A stretch of 64,000 nt of DNA from Pseudomonadota bacterium (GTDB lineage: Bacteria; Pseudomonadota; Alphaproteobacteria; Caulobacterales; Caulobacteraceae), in the NCBI GenBank assembly GCA_023432855.1, contig JAEZEZ010000007.1, forward strand, positions 47,627 through 111,626, in the 5' to 3' direction. Every line of letters begins with the position of its first letter. Position 1 is the first letter of the stretch. The position numbers and the translations under genes are program-made. The notes beneath the pieces were generated by a model. It was not told the DNA's origin, did not search any database, and saw nothing but the letters and a program-made list of their open reading frames with translations. Shown here in pieces: positions 1 to 8,521 of the stretch.

Positions 1-1
1 G

Positions 2-271
2 GGCCAGGCGGTGGCTGACGAGACCGCTGACCTGACCCTGTCGGCCGTGCGCGACGTGACCACCGACTTCATCCCCATGCGGGGCTGGGTGCGGCGGCTC
101 ACCGGCGCCCAGCGCCACAGCAAGCGGGTGCAGGACGCCATCCGGGCCGGCCTCATGCGCCGCAGCTATCTGAAGGGGGTGGGGATGCAGAAGAACTGTC
201 ACCCGCCGGCCGCGCCGCGCTGGTTCCGTCCGGAGGCGACCGGGCGAGGCGCGTCCTACCGACGCCGCTGA
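2..271 (+). CDS. C-terminal end of an unidentified protein (5' partial)
   Basis: The frame is open from the left edge of the window to the TGA at 269-271, so this is probably the last ~89 codons of a gene that begins outside. A GTG at 11 could also start a short protein. The sequence is Arg-rich and soluble-looking, with a segment containing FIPMRGWVRRLTG, and no family was recognised. It converges on tgt and overlaps its last 16 nt. A shadow frame cannot be excluded because so little is visible. Confidence 0.35.
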   Translation, partial: GQAVADETADLTLSAVRDVTTDFIPMRGWVRRLTGAQRHSKRVQDAIRAGLMRRSYLKGVGMQKNCHPPAAPRWFRPEATGRGASYRRR

Positions 272-1371
272 CCCTCGGCGAAGTCGCGACGGTAGGCCTC
301 GAATGAGCCTGAGGCGATCGCCTCGCGGCATTCGCGCATGACCTGCTGGAAGAAGGCGATGTTCCACCAGCTCAGCAGGACCTGTCCGAGGATTTCGTCC
401 GACTTCACGAGGTGGTGGAGGTAGGCCTTGGAATAGTCCCGGCCTGCGGGGCAGTCGCTGCAGGCGTCGAGCGGTTCGTCGTCCTCGGCGAAGCGCGCGT
501 TCTTCAGGTTGATCGACCCTTCCCGCGTCCAGGCCTGGCCATGACGGCCCGATCGCGTCGGAAGCACGCAGTCGAACATGTCGACGCCCCGCGCGATCGA
601 TTCCACGAGGTCGATCGGCTTGCCCACGCCCATGAGGTAGCGCGGACGGTCGGAAGGCAGCATGGGAACAGAGAAATCCAGCGTTTCGATCATCTGGTCG
701 TGGCCCTCGCCCACGGCGAGGCCGCCGATCGCGTAGCCGTCGAAACCGATCTCCTGCAGCCGCTCGGCGGATTCCCTGCGCAGGTGCTCGAAGGTCGAGC
801 CTTGCTGGATGCCGAACAGGGCCTGGCTCTCGCGGTCGCCGAAGGCCGCCTTGCAACGCTCTCCCCAGCGCGCCGACAGGCGCAGGGCCTCGGCGGCGCG
901 GTTTTCATCGGCGGGCCAGGAGACGCACTCGTCGAGCTGCATGACGATATCGGAGCCGAGAAGATCAGCCTGGATTTCGATGGAGCGCTCGGGCGACAGG
1001 ACGAAGCGGGTCCCGTCGATGTGGCTGGCGAAGGTGACGGCCTCTTCCTTCACCTTGCTGATGCCCGACAGGCTCATGACCTGGAATCCGCCGGAATCGG
1101 TGAGGATCGGTCCGTCCCAGCGCATGAACCGGTGCAGTCCGCCCAGCCGCTTCACCCGCTCGGCGCCGGGCCGCAGCATCAGGTGGTAGGTGTTGCCGAG
1201 GATGATGTCGGCCCCGGTCTGCCGGACCTGATCGACCGTCAGCGCCTTCACCGTTCCCGCGGTGCCCACCGGCATGAACGCGGGCGTGCGGATGTCCCCG
1301 CGCGCGGTCCTGAGCAGACCGGTGCGGGCGGCGCCGTCAGCGGCGGTGATTTCGAACGGGAAGGCGGCCAT
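256..1371 (-). CDS. tgt: Queuine tRNA-ribosyltransferase (tRNA-guanine transglycosylase)
   Basis: Exchanges guanine-34 for preQ1 in tRNAs with GUN anticodons, a queuosine-pathway step in the cytoplasm. The 371-residue length is normal. Both catalytic aspartates are present: DSGGFQ near residue 92 and FDCVLPTRSGR near residue 270. The start is the ATG at 1371, which overlaps the queA stop as TGATG; the frame extends further upstream but loses family similarity. Oddly, the C-terminal zinc site looks broken. The region before YSKAYLHHL reads CSDCPAGRD, lacking the third Cys, and the usual His in the following helix is Trp (SWWNIAFF). Function is still likely because the active site is intact. 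Confidence 0.95.
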   Translation of the reverse strand: MAAFPFEITAADGAARTGLLRTARGDIRTPAFMPVGTAGTVKALTVDQVRQTGADIILGNTYHLMLRPGAERVKRLGGLHRFMRWDGPILTDSGGFQVMSLSGISKVKEEAVTFASHIDGTRFVLSPERSIEIQADLLGSDIVMQLDECVSWPADENRAAEALRLSARWGERCKAAFGDRESQALFGIQQGSTFEHLRRESAERLQEIGFDGYAIGGLAVGEGHDQMIETLDFSVPMLPSDRPRYLMGVGKPIDLVESIARGVDMFDCVLPTRSGRHGQAWTREGSINLKNARFAEDDEPLDACSDCPAGRDYSKAYLHHLVKSDEILGQVLLSWWNIAFFQQVMRECREAIASGSFEAYRRDFAEGQRRR

Positions 1372-2438
1372 CAGTCGGCGCGGAATAGCAGGCTGGAATC
1401 CCCGTAGGAATAGAACCTGTACCCTTGGGCGATGGCGTGGGCGTAGGCAGACTTCATCGCCGCCTGGCCCGCGAAGGCGGACACCAGCATGAACAGCGTC
1501 GACTTCGGCAGGTGGAAGTTGGTCATGAGAACGTCGGCCGCGCGGAAGCGGTAGCCCGGGGTGATGAAGATGTCGGTTTCGCCGGCGTAGGGGCGGATCG
1601 CGCCGTCCTCGCCGGCCGCGCTTTCCAGCAGGCGCAGCGAGGTGGTGCCGACGCAGATGATGCGGCCGCCGGCCGCGCGCACGGCGTTCAGGGCCTCGGC
1701 GGTCGCGGCGGTCACCTCGCCCCACTCGGGGTGCATGCGATGCTCCGAGATGTCGTCCACCTTCACCGGCAGGAAGGTGCCGGCGCCCACGTGCAGGGTG
1801 ACGAAGTGGGTTGAGACGCCCTTCGCCTGCAGCGCGGCGATCAGCTCCGGTGTGAAGTGAAGCCCTGCCGTCGGGGCCGCCACCGACCCGTCGTCCCGGG
1901 CATAGACGGTCTGGTAGTCGCGCCGGTCCTGCTCGTCCTCGGCGCGGCGCCCGGCGATGTAGGGGGGCAGAGGCATCTCGCCGATGTCCGCGATGGCCTG
2001 GTCCAGCACCCCGCCGGCCATGTCGAAGGCCAGCTCGACCTCTCCGTCCTCGCCCTTGGCGACAATGGTCGCGTCCAGACCGGAGAGTTCGCAGGTCTCG
2101 CCTGGCCGGCCGAAGCGGACCCGGTCGCCGAGCTTCAGCCGCTTGCCGGGTTTCATGAAGGCGGTCCAGCGGTCGGGGGCCAGACGTCGGTGCAGGGTGG
2201 CCTCGACCCGCACGGTAGTCTCGTCGCGGAAGCGCACGCCCGACAGCCGCGCAGGAATGACGCGGGTGTCGTTGAAGACGAGAGCGTCCCCCGCCTGCAG
2301 CAGGTCGATCAGGTCGCCGACGGTCCCGTCCGTCAGCGTGGCGTCGCGCACGACCAGCAGCCGCGCTGCGCCACGCGGCGCAGGGCGAAGCGCGATCAGT
2401 TCCTCGGGAAGATCAAAGTCGAAATCGGACAGGCGCAT
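1371..2438 (-). CDS. queA: S-adenosylmethionine:tRNA ribosyltransferase-isomerase
   Basis: Transfers and isomerises the ribosyl moiety of SAM onto preQ1-tRNA to give epoxyqueuosine, the step after Tgt. The protein begins MRLSDFDFDLPEELIA, the family N-terminus, and contains the hallmark FNDTRVIPARL and a PTAGLHF stretch. At 355 residues it is full length. The ATG at 2438 was preferred over an in-frame TTG at 2450 because the family starts at MRLSDFDF. It is translationally coupled to tgt (TGATG), forming a two-gene queuosine operon. Confidence 0.96.
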   Translation of the reverse strand: MRLSDFDFDLPEELIALRPAPRGAARLLVVRDATLTDGTVGDLIDLLQAGDALVFNDTRVIPARLSGVRFRDETTVRVEATLHRRLAPDRWTAFMKPGKRLKLGDRVRFGRPGETCELSGLDATIVAKGEDGEVELAFDMAGGVLDQAIADIGEMPLPPYIAGRRAEDEQDRRDYQTVYARDDGSVAAPTAGLHFTPELIAALQAKGVSTHFVTLHVGAGTFLPVKVDDISEHRMHPEWGEVTAATAEALNAVRAAGGRIICVGTTSLRLLESAAGEDGAIRPYAGETDIFITPGYRFRAADVLMTNFHLPKSTLFMLVSAFAGQAAMKSAYAHAIAQGYRFYSYGDSSLLFRAD

Positions 2439-2545
2439 GCGGGGGCGCAAGGGTCATGGCGCTGCCTCCGCGTCAAGCCCGCGCAGCTTTGCAGATGACG
2501 AGGCGCGGCGCCTATGCCTAAGCTGGGGAAACGGAGGTTTCCCGC

Positions 2546-3232
2546 ATGCGCGCTCTCCTCGTCCTGCTGGCCGCCGCCCTGTTGGGCGGGTGCAACATGG
2601 TGGTCTCCGAAACCCCGCTGTTCTTCGCCAGGGACGCCGAGGGCGCCCCGCCGCTCCGCCCTGGCGTGTGGGCTCAGCGCAAGGCCGACTGCGAGTTCGA
2701 CAGCAGCAAGCCCGTGAAAGAGTGGCCCGAGTGCGCCGGCGGGGCGGTGATCAGCGCGGGGTATTTCGGCGAGCCCGAAGGCGGGGACAAGAAAGCTCCC
2801 TATGTGCTGGCGGCGGGCGACCCCCGCGTTCTCCAGCTCGAGATGAAGGAGGAGGACATGAAGCTCATGTACTTCTTCGCCGGGCTGCAGCCGCTGAAGT
2901 CGGACGACCGCGGCCGCATCATCGAGGCCCGCACCTGGATGGTGCAGTGCGGCCCGCCGCCCCCTCCCAGGCCTGAAGGCGCGCCCGAGCCCGAACCCGC
3001 GCCGGCTCCGGAAAATGAGACGGCGGAAGAGATGGAGGCCCGCCTTGAACGCGAGGTCGAGCAGGCGGTGTCCCAGGGCCTGACCAAGGAACTGCTTCCG
3101 GGGCTGGAGGCGAAGGGCGGCATGTGCATCGCCCGGGACCAGGGCGCCGTGCGCAACGCGGCGGCGAAAAGCCTGGCCTGGGACGAGGATCCGCCCAGCA
3201 TCATCTACTGGGTGAGGGACGGGGACCAGTAG
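2546..3232 (+). CDS. Putative lipoprotein of unknown function
   Basis: A 228-residue protein with a lipoprotein signal: hydrophobic MRALLVLLAAALLGGC with the lipidated Cys at about residue 16, so it probably sits in the envelope. A Pro/Glu-rich linker (about residues 135-160, PPPPPRPEGAPEPEP) is followed by an acidic alpha-helical stretch. No catalytic motif was recognised. A GGAGG-like site (acggaggtt) lies about 8 nt upstream of the ATG. It diverges from queA and converges on the VOC gene. Confidence 0.75.
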   Translation: MRALLVLLAAALLGGCNMVVSETPLFFARDAEGAPPLRPGVWAQRKADCEFDSSKPVKEWPECAGGAVISAGYFGEPEGGDKKAPYVLAAGDPRVLQLEMKEEDMKLMYFFAGLQPLKSDDRGRIIEARTWMVQCGPPPPPRPEGAPEPEPAPAPENETAEEMEARLEREVEQAVSQGLTKELLPGLEAKGGMCIARDQGAVRNAAAKSLAWDEDPPSIIYWVRDGDQ

Positions 3233-3236
3233 AGCC

Positions 3237-3638
3237 TCAGGTCGGCGAAGCGATCTCGTCGTAACCGCGGTTCAGGAATTGGACCAGGCAGAGCCCGTGG
3301 CCGAACGGGTCCGCCAGCATGGCGAGCCGACCCCACAGCCGCTCGAGCGTCTGGCCTTCCTGAACGGCTCCGGCGGCCAGCGCGCGGGCCAGCGCCGCAT
3401 CCAGGTCCTCGACCACGAAGTCGATGTGGACGGGCGTCCAGTGACGGTCGTAGCGCCGTGGCTGCGCACCGGCGCCGACGGTTCCGGCCGCCTTCTCGAG
3501 CAGGTAGAGGCGCGACGAGGCGCCCAGCAATTCCAGAGCCCCTTCGAAGCGCCGCCCGGGCGTGAGGGTGAACGCCGCGGTGTAGAAAGCCTCGGCTGCG
3601 GCCAGATCCGGGACGTCGATGTTGACGAGCACGTCCAC
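3237..3638 (-). CDS. VOC (glyoxalase/bleomycin-resistance fold) family protein
   Basis: 133 residues with the paired beta-alpha-beta-beta-beta pattern of the vicinal-oxygen-chelate fold: a VNIDVPDLAAAEAFYTAAF start and a second half with HIDFVVEDLDAALARALAAGA and DPFGHGLCLVQF. VOC proteins are metal-dependent enzymes or drug-binding proteins; the substrate cannot be told here. The start is a GTG at 3638, 12 nt after the stop of the upstream lipoprotein gene, so it probably belongs to the purL transcription unit. Confidence 0.8.
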   Translation of the reverse strand: MDVLVNIDVPDLAAAEAFYTAAFTLTPGRRFEGALELLGASSRLYLLEKAAGTVGAGAQPRRYDRHWTPVHIDFVVEDLDAALARALAAGAVQEGQTLERLWGRLAMLADPFGHGLCLVQFLNRGYDEIASPT

Positions 3639-3650
3639 GCCGGCGCGGGC

Positions 3651-4061
3651 CTAGCGCCCCATGCCTGCCGGCGGCTTGGACTGGAAGTGGTCGCCAAAGC
3701 GGCTCTTGATCGTGATCGGACCGCGGTTGGCGGTGGCGGGCGCCATGCCCTCGAGCGCCGAATAGATCCGGCGAGTCGCCTCGTCGTTGCGGGCGTCGAT
3801 GCAGATGGTGCGCTCGCCCTCGCGACCCCAGGCCGTGGTCTCGGCCTTGGCGATGATGTCGCTGCGGTCCTCCAGATAGGTCTCCACCCGCTGGAAGGTA
3901 TCGCCGTCGATGCCCATGGCGTAGCTGCCGAAAACCACAGTCACGTCGCAGCCGGCGTTGTCGCCCGGCGCGGCCGGAGCCGTGGACGCCGCGTCGGCCC
4001 GCTCGCTGGCGCAGGCGCCCAGAAGGACGATCGAAATCAGGCCGGCGAGCGCGCGTCGCAT
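3651..4061 (-). CDS. Putative lipoprotein of unknown function
   Basis: 136 residues with a lipobox (LISIVLLGAC) and Cys at about residue 17, then a soluble domain containing FGSYAMGIDGDTF and a predicted alpha/beta region. It is not recognised as a named family. The ATG at 4061 is chosen because AAGGGG lies 5 nt upstream; a GTG at 4067 overlapping the purL stop (GTGA) is the alternative. It lies immediately downstream of purL and upstream of the VOC gene on the same strand. Confidence 0.7.
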   Translation of the reverse strand: MRRALAGLISIVLLGACASERADAASTAPAAPGDNAGCDVTVVFGSYAMGIDGDTFQRVETYLEDRSDIIAKAETTAWGREGERTICIDARNDEATRRIYSALEGMAPATANRGPITIKSRFGDHFQSKPPAGMGR

Positions 4062-4063
4062 GG

Positions 4064-6283
4064 TCACCCCTTCATGTAGTTCGGCAGCCAGCCTTCATGG
4101 GCCGCCCGCAGTTCAGCGAGCGGGAGGCTGAACAGTTCCCCGCTGGCGAAGGCGTCGCCGCCCGCCTGGCCGGCCACGATCGCGTGCACGCCCGCTGCGC
4201 GCGCGGCCTCCAGCACGGCGTCGGGATTGCTGACGCCCAGCAGATAGCGCCCCTGGTCCTCACCGAAGAGATAGGGGTGGGCGTTGTCCGCGCTGGTGGC
4301 GTTCAGCTCGACACCGACGCCGGACGCCAGCGCCATCTCGGCGGCCGCCACGATCAGGCCGCCGTCGGAAAGGTCGTGCACCGCACTGATGGCGCCGGTC
4401 TGGATCAGCCCGCGGACGAAGTCGCCGTGCCTGCGCTCCGCGGCCAGGTCGACGGGCGGCGGCGCGCCGTCCTCGCTGCCGAGGATCTCCCGCAGATAGA
4501 GGCTGGCGCCGAGCTCTCCGTGGGTGTCGCCGATCAGGATCAGGGTGTCGCCCGCCTTGAGGCGGTTGTAGCCTGCGCGGGCGCCGTAGTCCTTGAGGAG
4601 CCCGAGTGCGCCTACTGTGGGCGTCGGCGGAATGGCCGCGCCGTTGGTCTCGTTGTAGAGGCTGACGTTGCCGCTCACGACCGGGAAGTCGAGCGCGCGG
4701 CAGGCCTCGGCCATGCCGTCGATGGCGCGCACGATCTGGCCCATGATCTCGGGCCGTTCCGGATTGCCGAAGTTCAGGTTGTCGGTGATGGCGATGGGCT
4801 CGGCGCCCACGGCGGTCAGGTTGCGCCAGGCTTCTGCGACCGCCTGCTTGCCGCCCTCATAGGGGTCGTTCTGGACATAACGCGGGGTGCAGTCGCTGGT
4901 GACCGCGAGCGCCTTGCGCGTGCCGTGCACGCGCACAATGCCGGCGTCGTGGCCGGTGGCGCTGTCGGCCAGGGTGTCGGCCATCACGTGGCGGTCGTAC
5001 TGCTCCCACAGCCACCGCTTCGACGCCACGTCCGGACAGCTCATGACGCGCAGGATGGCGTCTCTCCAGTCCTGGGGCGCGGGCACCTGGCCGGGATCGA
5101 GGCGGGGCTGCGCGGCGGGCTCCACCCACGGTCGGTCGTACAGCGGCGCGTCGTCGGACAGCGGCGAAAGCGGCAGGTCGCAGACCACCTCGCCCTGGTG
5201 CTTCAGCACGATGCGGCCGGTGTCGGTGGTGCGGCCGATGACGGCGGCGTCGAGGCCCCACTTCTCGAAGATCGCGTGGCCGTCACGCTCGCGGCCGGGC
5301 TTCAGGATCGCCAGCATGCGCTCCTGGCTTTCGGACAGCATCATCTCGTAGGCGGTCATGCCCTCTTCGCGCTGGGGGACCATGTCCAGGTCGAGCTCGA
5401 TGCCGACCCCGCCCTTGCCGGCCATCTCGACCGATGAAGAGGTGAGGCCCGCGGCGCCCATGTCCTGGATGGCCGCGACGGCGCCGGTAGCCATCAGTTC
5501 CAGGGTCGCCTCGATCAGCAGTTTCTCGGCGAAGGGGTCGCCGACCTGCACGGTTGGGCGCTTCTCTTCGGAATCCTCGTCGAACTCCGCAGACGCCATG
5601 GTGGCGCCGTGGATGCCGTCGCGGCCGGTCTTGGAGCCGAAATAGACCACCGGCAGGCCCGCCGCCGGCGCGGCCGAGTAGAAGATCTTGTCGGCGTCGG
5701 CGAGGCCCACGCACATCGCGTTGACCAGGATGTTGCCGTCGTAGCCGCGGTGGAAGTTGGTCTCGCCGCCGACCGTGGGCACGCCCACGCAGTTGCCGTA
5801 GCCGCCGATGCCGGCGACGACGCCGGAGACAAGCCGACGCGTCTTCGGATGGTCGGGGTCGCCGAAGCGCAGCGCGTTCAGCAGCGCGATGGGTCGCGCG
5901 CCCATCGTGAAGACGTCGCGCATGATGCCGCCCACGCCGGTCGCCGCGCCCTGGTAGGGCTCGATGTAGGACGGGTGGTTGTGGCTCTCCATCTTGAACA
6001 CGGCGGCCTGCCCGTCGCCGATGTCGACCACGCCCGCGTTCTCGCCCGGCCCGCAGATGACCTTCGGCCCCTTGGTGGGGAACTTGCCCAGGTGCAGGCG
6101 CGAGGACTTGTAGGAGCAGTGTTCGGACCACATGACCGAGAACACCCCCAGTTCCACCTCGTTGGGCTCGCGACCCAGGCGGTCGAGGATCACCTGGTAC
6201 TCGTTGGGCTTCAGGCCGAACTCGGCGGCCAGATCGGCCATGGACTTGGCGGGGGCGAGAGAAGCGCTCATGGCGCGGCGCAT
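4064..6283 (-). CDS. purL: Phosphoribosylformylglycinamidine synthase subunit PurL (small type)
   Basis: Catalytic subunit of FGAM synthase (purine step 4), which works with PurQ and PurS. The ~739-residue length is that of the PurLQS-type subunit, not the 1300-residue fused enzyme. Characteristic segments include FSVMWSEHCSYKSSR near the N-terminus, the KMESHNHPS active-site loop, GGIMRDVFTMGARPIA and DMGAAGLTSSS. The ATG at 6283 has a weak purine-rich site; an ATG at 6271 is an alternative. Its partners purS and purQ lie 1.6-2.5 kb upstream on the same strand, separated by three unrelated genes. Confidence 0.97.
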   Translation of the reverse strand: MRRAMSASLAPAKSMADLAAEFGLKPNEYQVILDRLGREPNEVELGVFSVMWSEHCSYKSSRLHLGKFPTKGPKVICGPGENAGVVDIGDGQAAVFKMESHNHPSYIEPYQGAATGVGGIMRDVFTMGARPIALLNALRFGDPDHPKTRRLVSGVVAGIGGYGNCVGVPTVGGETNFHRGYDGNILVNAMCVGLADADKIFYSAAPAAGLPVVYFGSKTGRDGIHGATMASAEFDEDSEEKRPTVQVGDPFAEKLLIEATLELMATGAVAAIQDMGAAGLTSSSVEMAGKGGVGIELDLDMVPQREEGMTAYEMMLSESQERMLAILKPGRERDGHAIFEKWGLDAAVIGRTTDTGRIVLKHQGEVVCDLPLSPLSDDAPLYDRPWVEPAAQPRLDPGQVPAPQDWRDAILRVMSCPDVASKRWLWEQYDRHVMADTLADSATGHDAGIVRVHGTRKALAVTSDCTPRYVQNDPYEGGKQAVAEAWRNLTAVGAEPIAITDNLNFGNPERPEIMGQIVRAIDGMAEACRALDFPVVSGNVSLYNETNGAAIPPTPTVGALGLLKDYGARAGYNRLKAGDTLILIGDTHGELGASLYLREILGSEDGAPPPVDLAAERRHGDFVRGLIQTGAISAVHDLSDGGLIVAAAEMALASGVGVELNATSADNAHPYLFGEDQGRYLLGVSNPDAVLEAARAAGVHAIVAGQAGGDAFASGELFSLPLAELRAAHEGWLPNYMKG

Positions 6284-6372
6284 TAGCCTATTCCCGCGTC
6301 CCTGTCAGGACCGAGAAGGGAACATCGGAGGCCAGCCTGCGCTTTCTTGTGAGACAGCCAGGGAAAGCAGAC

Positions 6373-6678
6373 ATGGCCAATCAGAACCAGGGACAGGACC
6401 AGCCGCTGCAGGACGCCTCGAAGCATCCGGAGGCGGGCTCGGGACTGCGCGACGAATCGAAGAGCTTCGGCCTCGACCAGACCGGCGCCGACCGCGACCG
6501 GAAGCTTGAAGGCGCCAAGGGCGGCGGCGGGGACGGCCCAGATCCGGCCGCCGCCGGGCAGTCCGGCCAAGGCTTGCGCCAGGCGGTGTCCGAAGAGGCG
6601 GAGATCGCCGCTGACGATGCAGGCGCGAGCGCCATGGCCGAGACGGCCGGCAAGCGCATCCTCGAACAACCTCAGTAG
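6373..6678 (+). CDS. Small acidic hydrophilic protein, probably disordered
   Basis: 101 residues rich in Gln, Asp, Glu, Gly and Ala with no hydrophobic core. It begins MANQNQGQDQPLQDASKHPE and has a Gly run (GGGGDG) near residue 52. No family is recognised. The ATG at 6373 has AGGGAAAG 7 nt upstream, better than the in-frame codon at 6349. It is followed after 9 nt by a second protein of similar character, which suggests a small operon divergent from purL. Stress-protectant roles are typical of such sequences, but nothing here proves one. Confidence 0.6.
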   Translation: MANQNQGQDQPLQDASKHPEAGSGLRDESKSFGLDQTGADRDRKLEGAKGGGGDGPDPAAAGQSGQGLRQAVSEEAEIAADDAGASAMAETAGKRILEQPQ

Positions 6679-6687
6679 GACCGCACC

Positions 6688-6969
6688 ATGACCGACACGC
6701 CGCAAGACAAGTCACGCCCGGGCGCCGATCCCGAATGGAAGGGCGACCACCCCGCCGAGGAACACGCCTCCTCGCGCTATGAACCGAGCGAGGAGGAGGT
6801 CACGCGTCTGCGCGTTCAGGGTCTGGGCGTCGGCGCCCAGGACATGGCCCTGCAACAGGATCCGACCGGCTCGCCCACGGATCGCGAACTGAACGACCGC
6901 ATCAACCGCGAGACCAATGAGGACGAGATCGTCCGCAATCCGCCGGACCGCACGGACCGGCGTCAGTAG
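6688..6969 (+). CDS. Small charged hydrophilic protein of unknown function
   Basis: 93 residues, strongly charged, with no membrane segment or signal peptide. It has PSEEEVTRLRVQGLGVGAQDM in the middle and an Asp/Arg/Asn-rich C-terminus (ELNDRINRETNEDE). AGGA lies about 8 nt before the ATG. It appears co-transcribed with the preceding disordered protein. Family not recognised. Confidence 0.6.
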   Translation: MTDTPQDKSRPGADPEWKGDHPAEEHASSRYEPSEEEVTRLRVQGLGVGAQDMALQQDPTGSPTDRELNDRINRETNEDEIVRNPPDRTDRRQ

Positions 6970-6980
6970 CCCGCGCGCGT

Positions 6981-7005
6981 CCCGGCGCCGCCCAGAGGCG
7001 CCGGG
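6981..7005. terminator. GC-rich hairpin between convergent genes
   Basis: Perfect 9-bp stem CCCGGCGCC / GGCGCCGGG around a 7-nt loop, located between the stop of the plus-strand hydrophilic protein and the stop of the minus-strand membrane protein. No T-tract follows on either strand, so it may be a weak or Rho-assisted terminator or mRNA 3'-end stabiliser. Confidence 0.5.
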
Positions 7006-7782
7006 TCAGCCCGGCGCCCTGCGCAGGCGCAGCACCAGCACCACCGAGATGATCGCCAGCGCGATGGCCAGGCCGATGGCGGTGAACGCCAGGGTCGGGT
7101 TGCGCGCCTGCTCCGCTCCGAAGGCGCCGATCAGTCCCCACACGACCGGAATGGGATAGGCCAGCAGGCGAGAGCGCCATGTGACCGCCACCGTGATCGC
7201 AGCGACCATCAGCAGCGCGGCGATCGCCCACGCCGTCGGCGACAGCGCCTCGGGCAACTGTCCGTTGCCGGTCAGCACGGTCAGGATGTTCACCGACGAG
7301 GCGATGGTCAGCCACCCCGCCAGCAGGCCGAGCGGCCAGCCGATGAGACAGCGTTCGCGGCCGGCCGATGCGCGAAGCTCGGGCGAGCATAGCGGTGCGA
7401 TCAGCACGACGGCCGAGCCCACGATGAGGATGATGGTGGCCAGCTCCCAGTCGGCGGCCGAGGCCCAGATCCAGGCCCCGATCCCTGCCGCCGCGGCGAA
7501 GGACGGCCAGCCCATGCGCTCGAGCAGGGGCGTTTCCCGGGTCCGCGGCCACACCTGCCACACCGCGTAGATCAGCAGGCCCAGATAGATCACGCCCCAG
7601 ATGGAAAAGGCCCAGCCGGCGACCCGCAGGGTTTCATCGCTGTCGGCGGAGAACTCCGACGGCGTCTGGCCGATGTCGAACGCCATCTGGGCGTAGCCGG
7701 AGACGATCGCGAAGATCACCGCGACAAGGATCAGGATACGGCGCAGGCCGGGATAGCGGCCGGTGGCGAGGGCGTCAGGCAT
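7006..7782 (-). CDS. TspO/MBR-like tryptophan-rich membrane protein
   Basis: 258 residues with about seven hydrophobic segments and many Trp residues (AGWAFSIWGVIYLGLLIYAVWQVW, then further helices up to LALAIISVVLVLRLRR). The FSIWGVIY pattern near residue 55 resembles the tryptophan-rich sensory protein/TspO-related group, which binds porphyrins or acts in stress signalling; the exact role is unclear. The ATG at 7782 has GGAGAG 6 nt upstream and removes a non-conserved 15-residue extension. It lies downstream of purQ on the same strand. Confidence 0.75.
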   Translation of the reverse strand: MPDALATGRYPGLRRILILVAVIFAIVSGYAQMAFDIGQTPSEFSADSDETLRVAGWAFSIWGVIYLGLLIYAVWQVWPRTRETPLLERMGWPSFAAAAGIGAWIWASAADWELATIILIVGSAVVLIAPLCSPELRASAGRERCLIGWPLGLLAGWLTIASSVNILTVLTGNGQLPEALSPTAWAIAALLMVAAITVAVTWRSRLLAYPIPVVWGLIGAFGAEQARNPTLAFTAIGLAIALAIISVVLVLRLRRAPG

Positions 7783-7854
7783 GGTTCTCTCCGCGGGTTC
7801 GGAGACTCTACGCCCGAACCGCGGCAAAGGTTCACGCCGGCGCGAACCGGCGTG

Positions 7855-8520
7855 TCAGGCCGCCGAAGCGATCACGCTGCGGAAGAGGTCCGCGCCGTCC
7901 GCCGACGTCAACTCCTCCTCGAACGCCCGGTCCGGGTGGGGCATCATGCCCAGGATGTTGCCCCGCTCGTTGACGATGCCGGCGATGTCGCGGGCCGAAC
8001 CGTTGGGATTCTCGACATAGCGGAACACCACCTGGCCCTCGCCCTCGATGCGGTCCAGCGTGTCCTCGTCGGCGAAGTAGTTGCCCATGCCGTTGCCCTG
8101 GGTCATCAGCACGCGCCGCTTCGAGCCATAGCCGGCGGTGAAGCGCGTCTGGGCGTTGGTGACCTCGAGTTCGATCGGCTTGCAGACGTACTTCATCTGC
8201 GCGTTCTTCAGCAGCGCGCCGGGCAGCATGTCGGCCTCGCACAGGATCTGGAAGCCGTTGCAGATGCCCAGCACCGCCACGCCCCGCTCGGCCTCGGCCT
8301 TCACCGCGGCCATCACGGGCGACAGCGCCGCCATGGCGCCCGCCCGCAGGTAATCGCCGTAGGAGAACCCGCCCGGCAGGACGATCAGGTCCAGCCCCCT
8401 GGGCAGTTCGGTTTCCTGGTGCCAGATCATGTCCACCGGCGCGCCGGTGGAGCGTTCGACGGCGACCTTGCAGTCGCGGTCGCAGTTGGAACCGGGGAAG
8501 ACGATGACGGCGGCTTTCAC
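7855..8520 (-). CDS. purQ: Phosphoribosylformylglycinamidine synthase subunit PurQ
   Basis: Glutaminase subunit of FGAM synthase, supplying ammonia to PurL. Class-I amidotransferase features: VLPGGFSYGDYLRAG oxyanion region, nucleophile Cys in LGICNGFQ (about residue 86), and the catalytic His/Glu in MMPHPDRAFEEEL near the C-terminus. 221 residues is the normal length. It begins 1 nt after the purS stop, forming purC-purS-purQ. Confidence 0.97.
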   Translation of the reverse strand: MKAAVIVFPGSNCDRDCKVAVERSTGAPVDMIWHQETELPRGLDLIVLPGGFSYGDYLRAGAMAALSPVMAAVKAEAERGVAVLGICNGFQILCEADMLPGALLKNAQMKYVCKPIELEVTNAQTRFTAGYGSKRRVLMTQGNGMGNYFADEDTLDRIEGEGQVVFRYVENPNGSARDIAGIVNERGNILGMMPHPDRAFEEELTSADGADLFRSVIASAA

Positions 8521-8521
8521 G

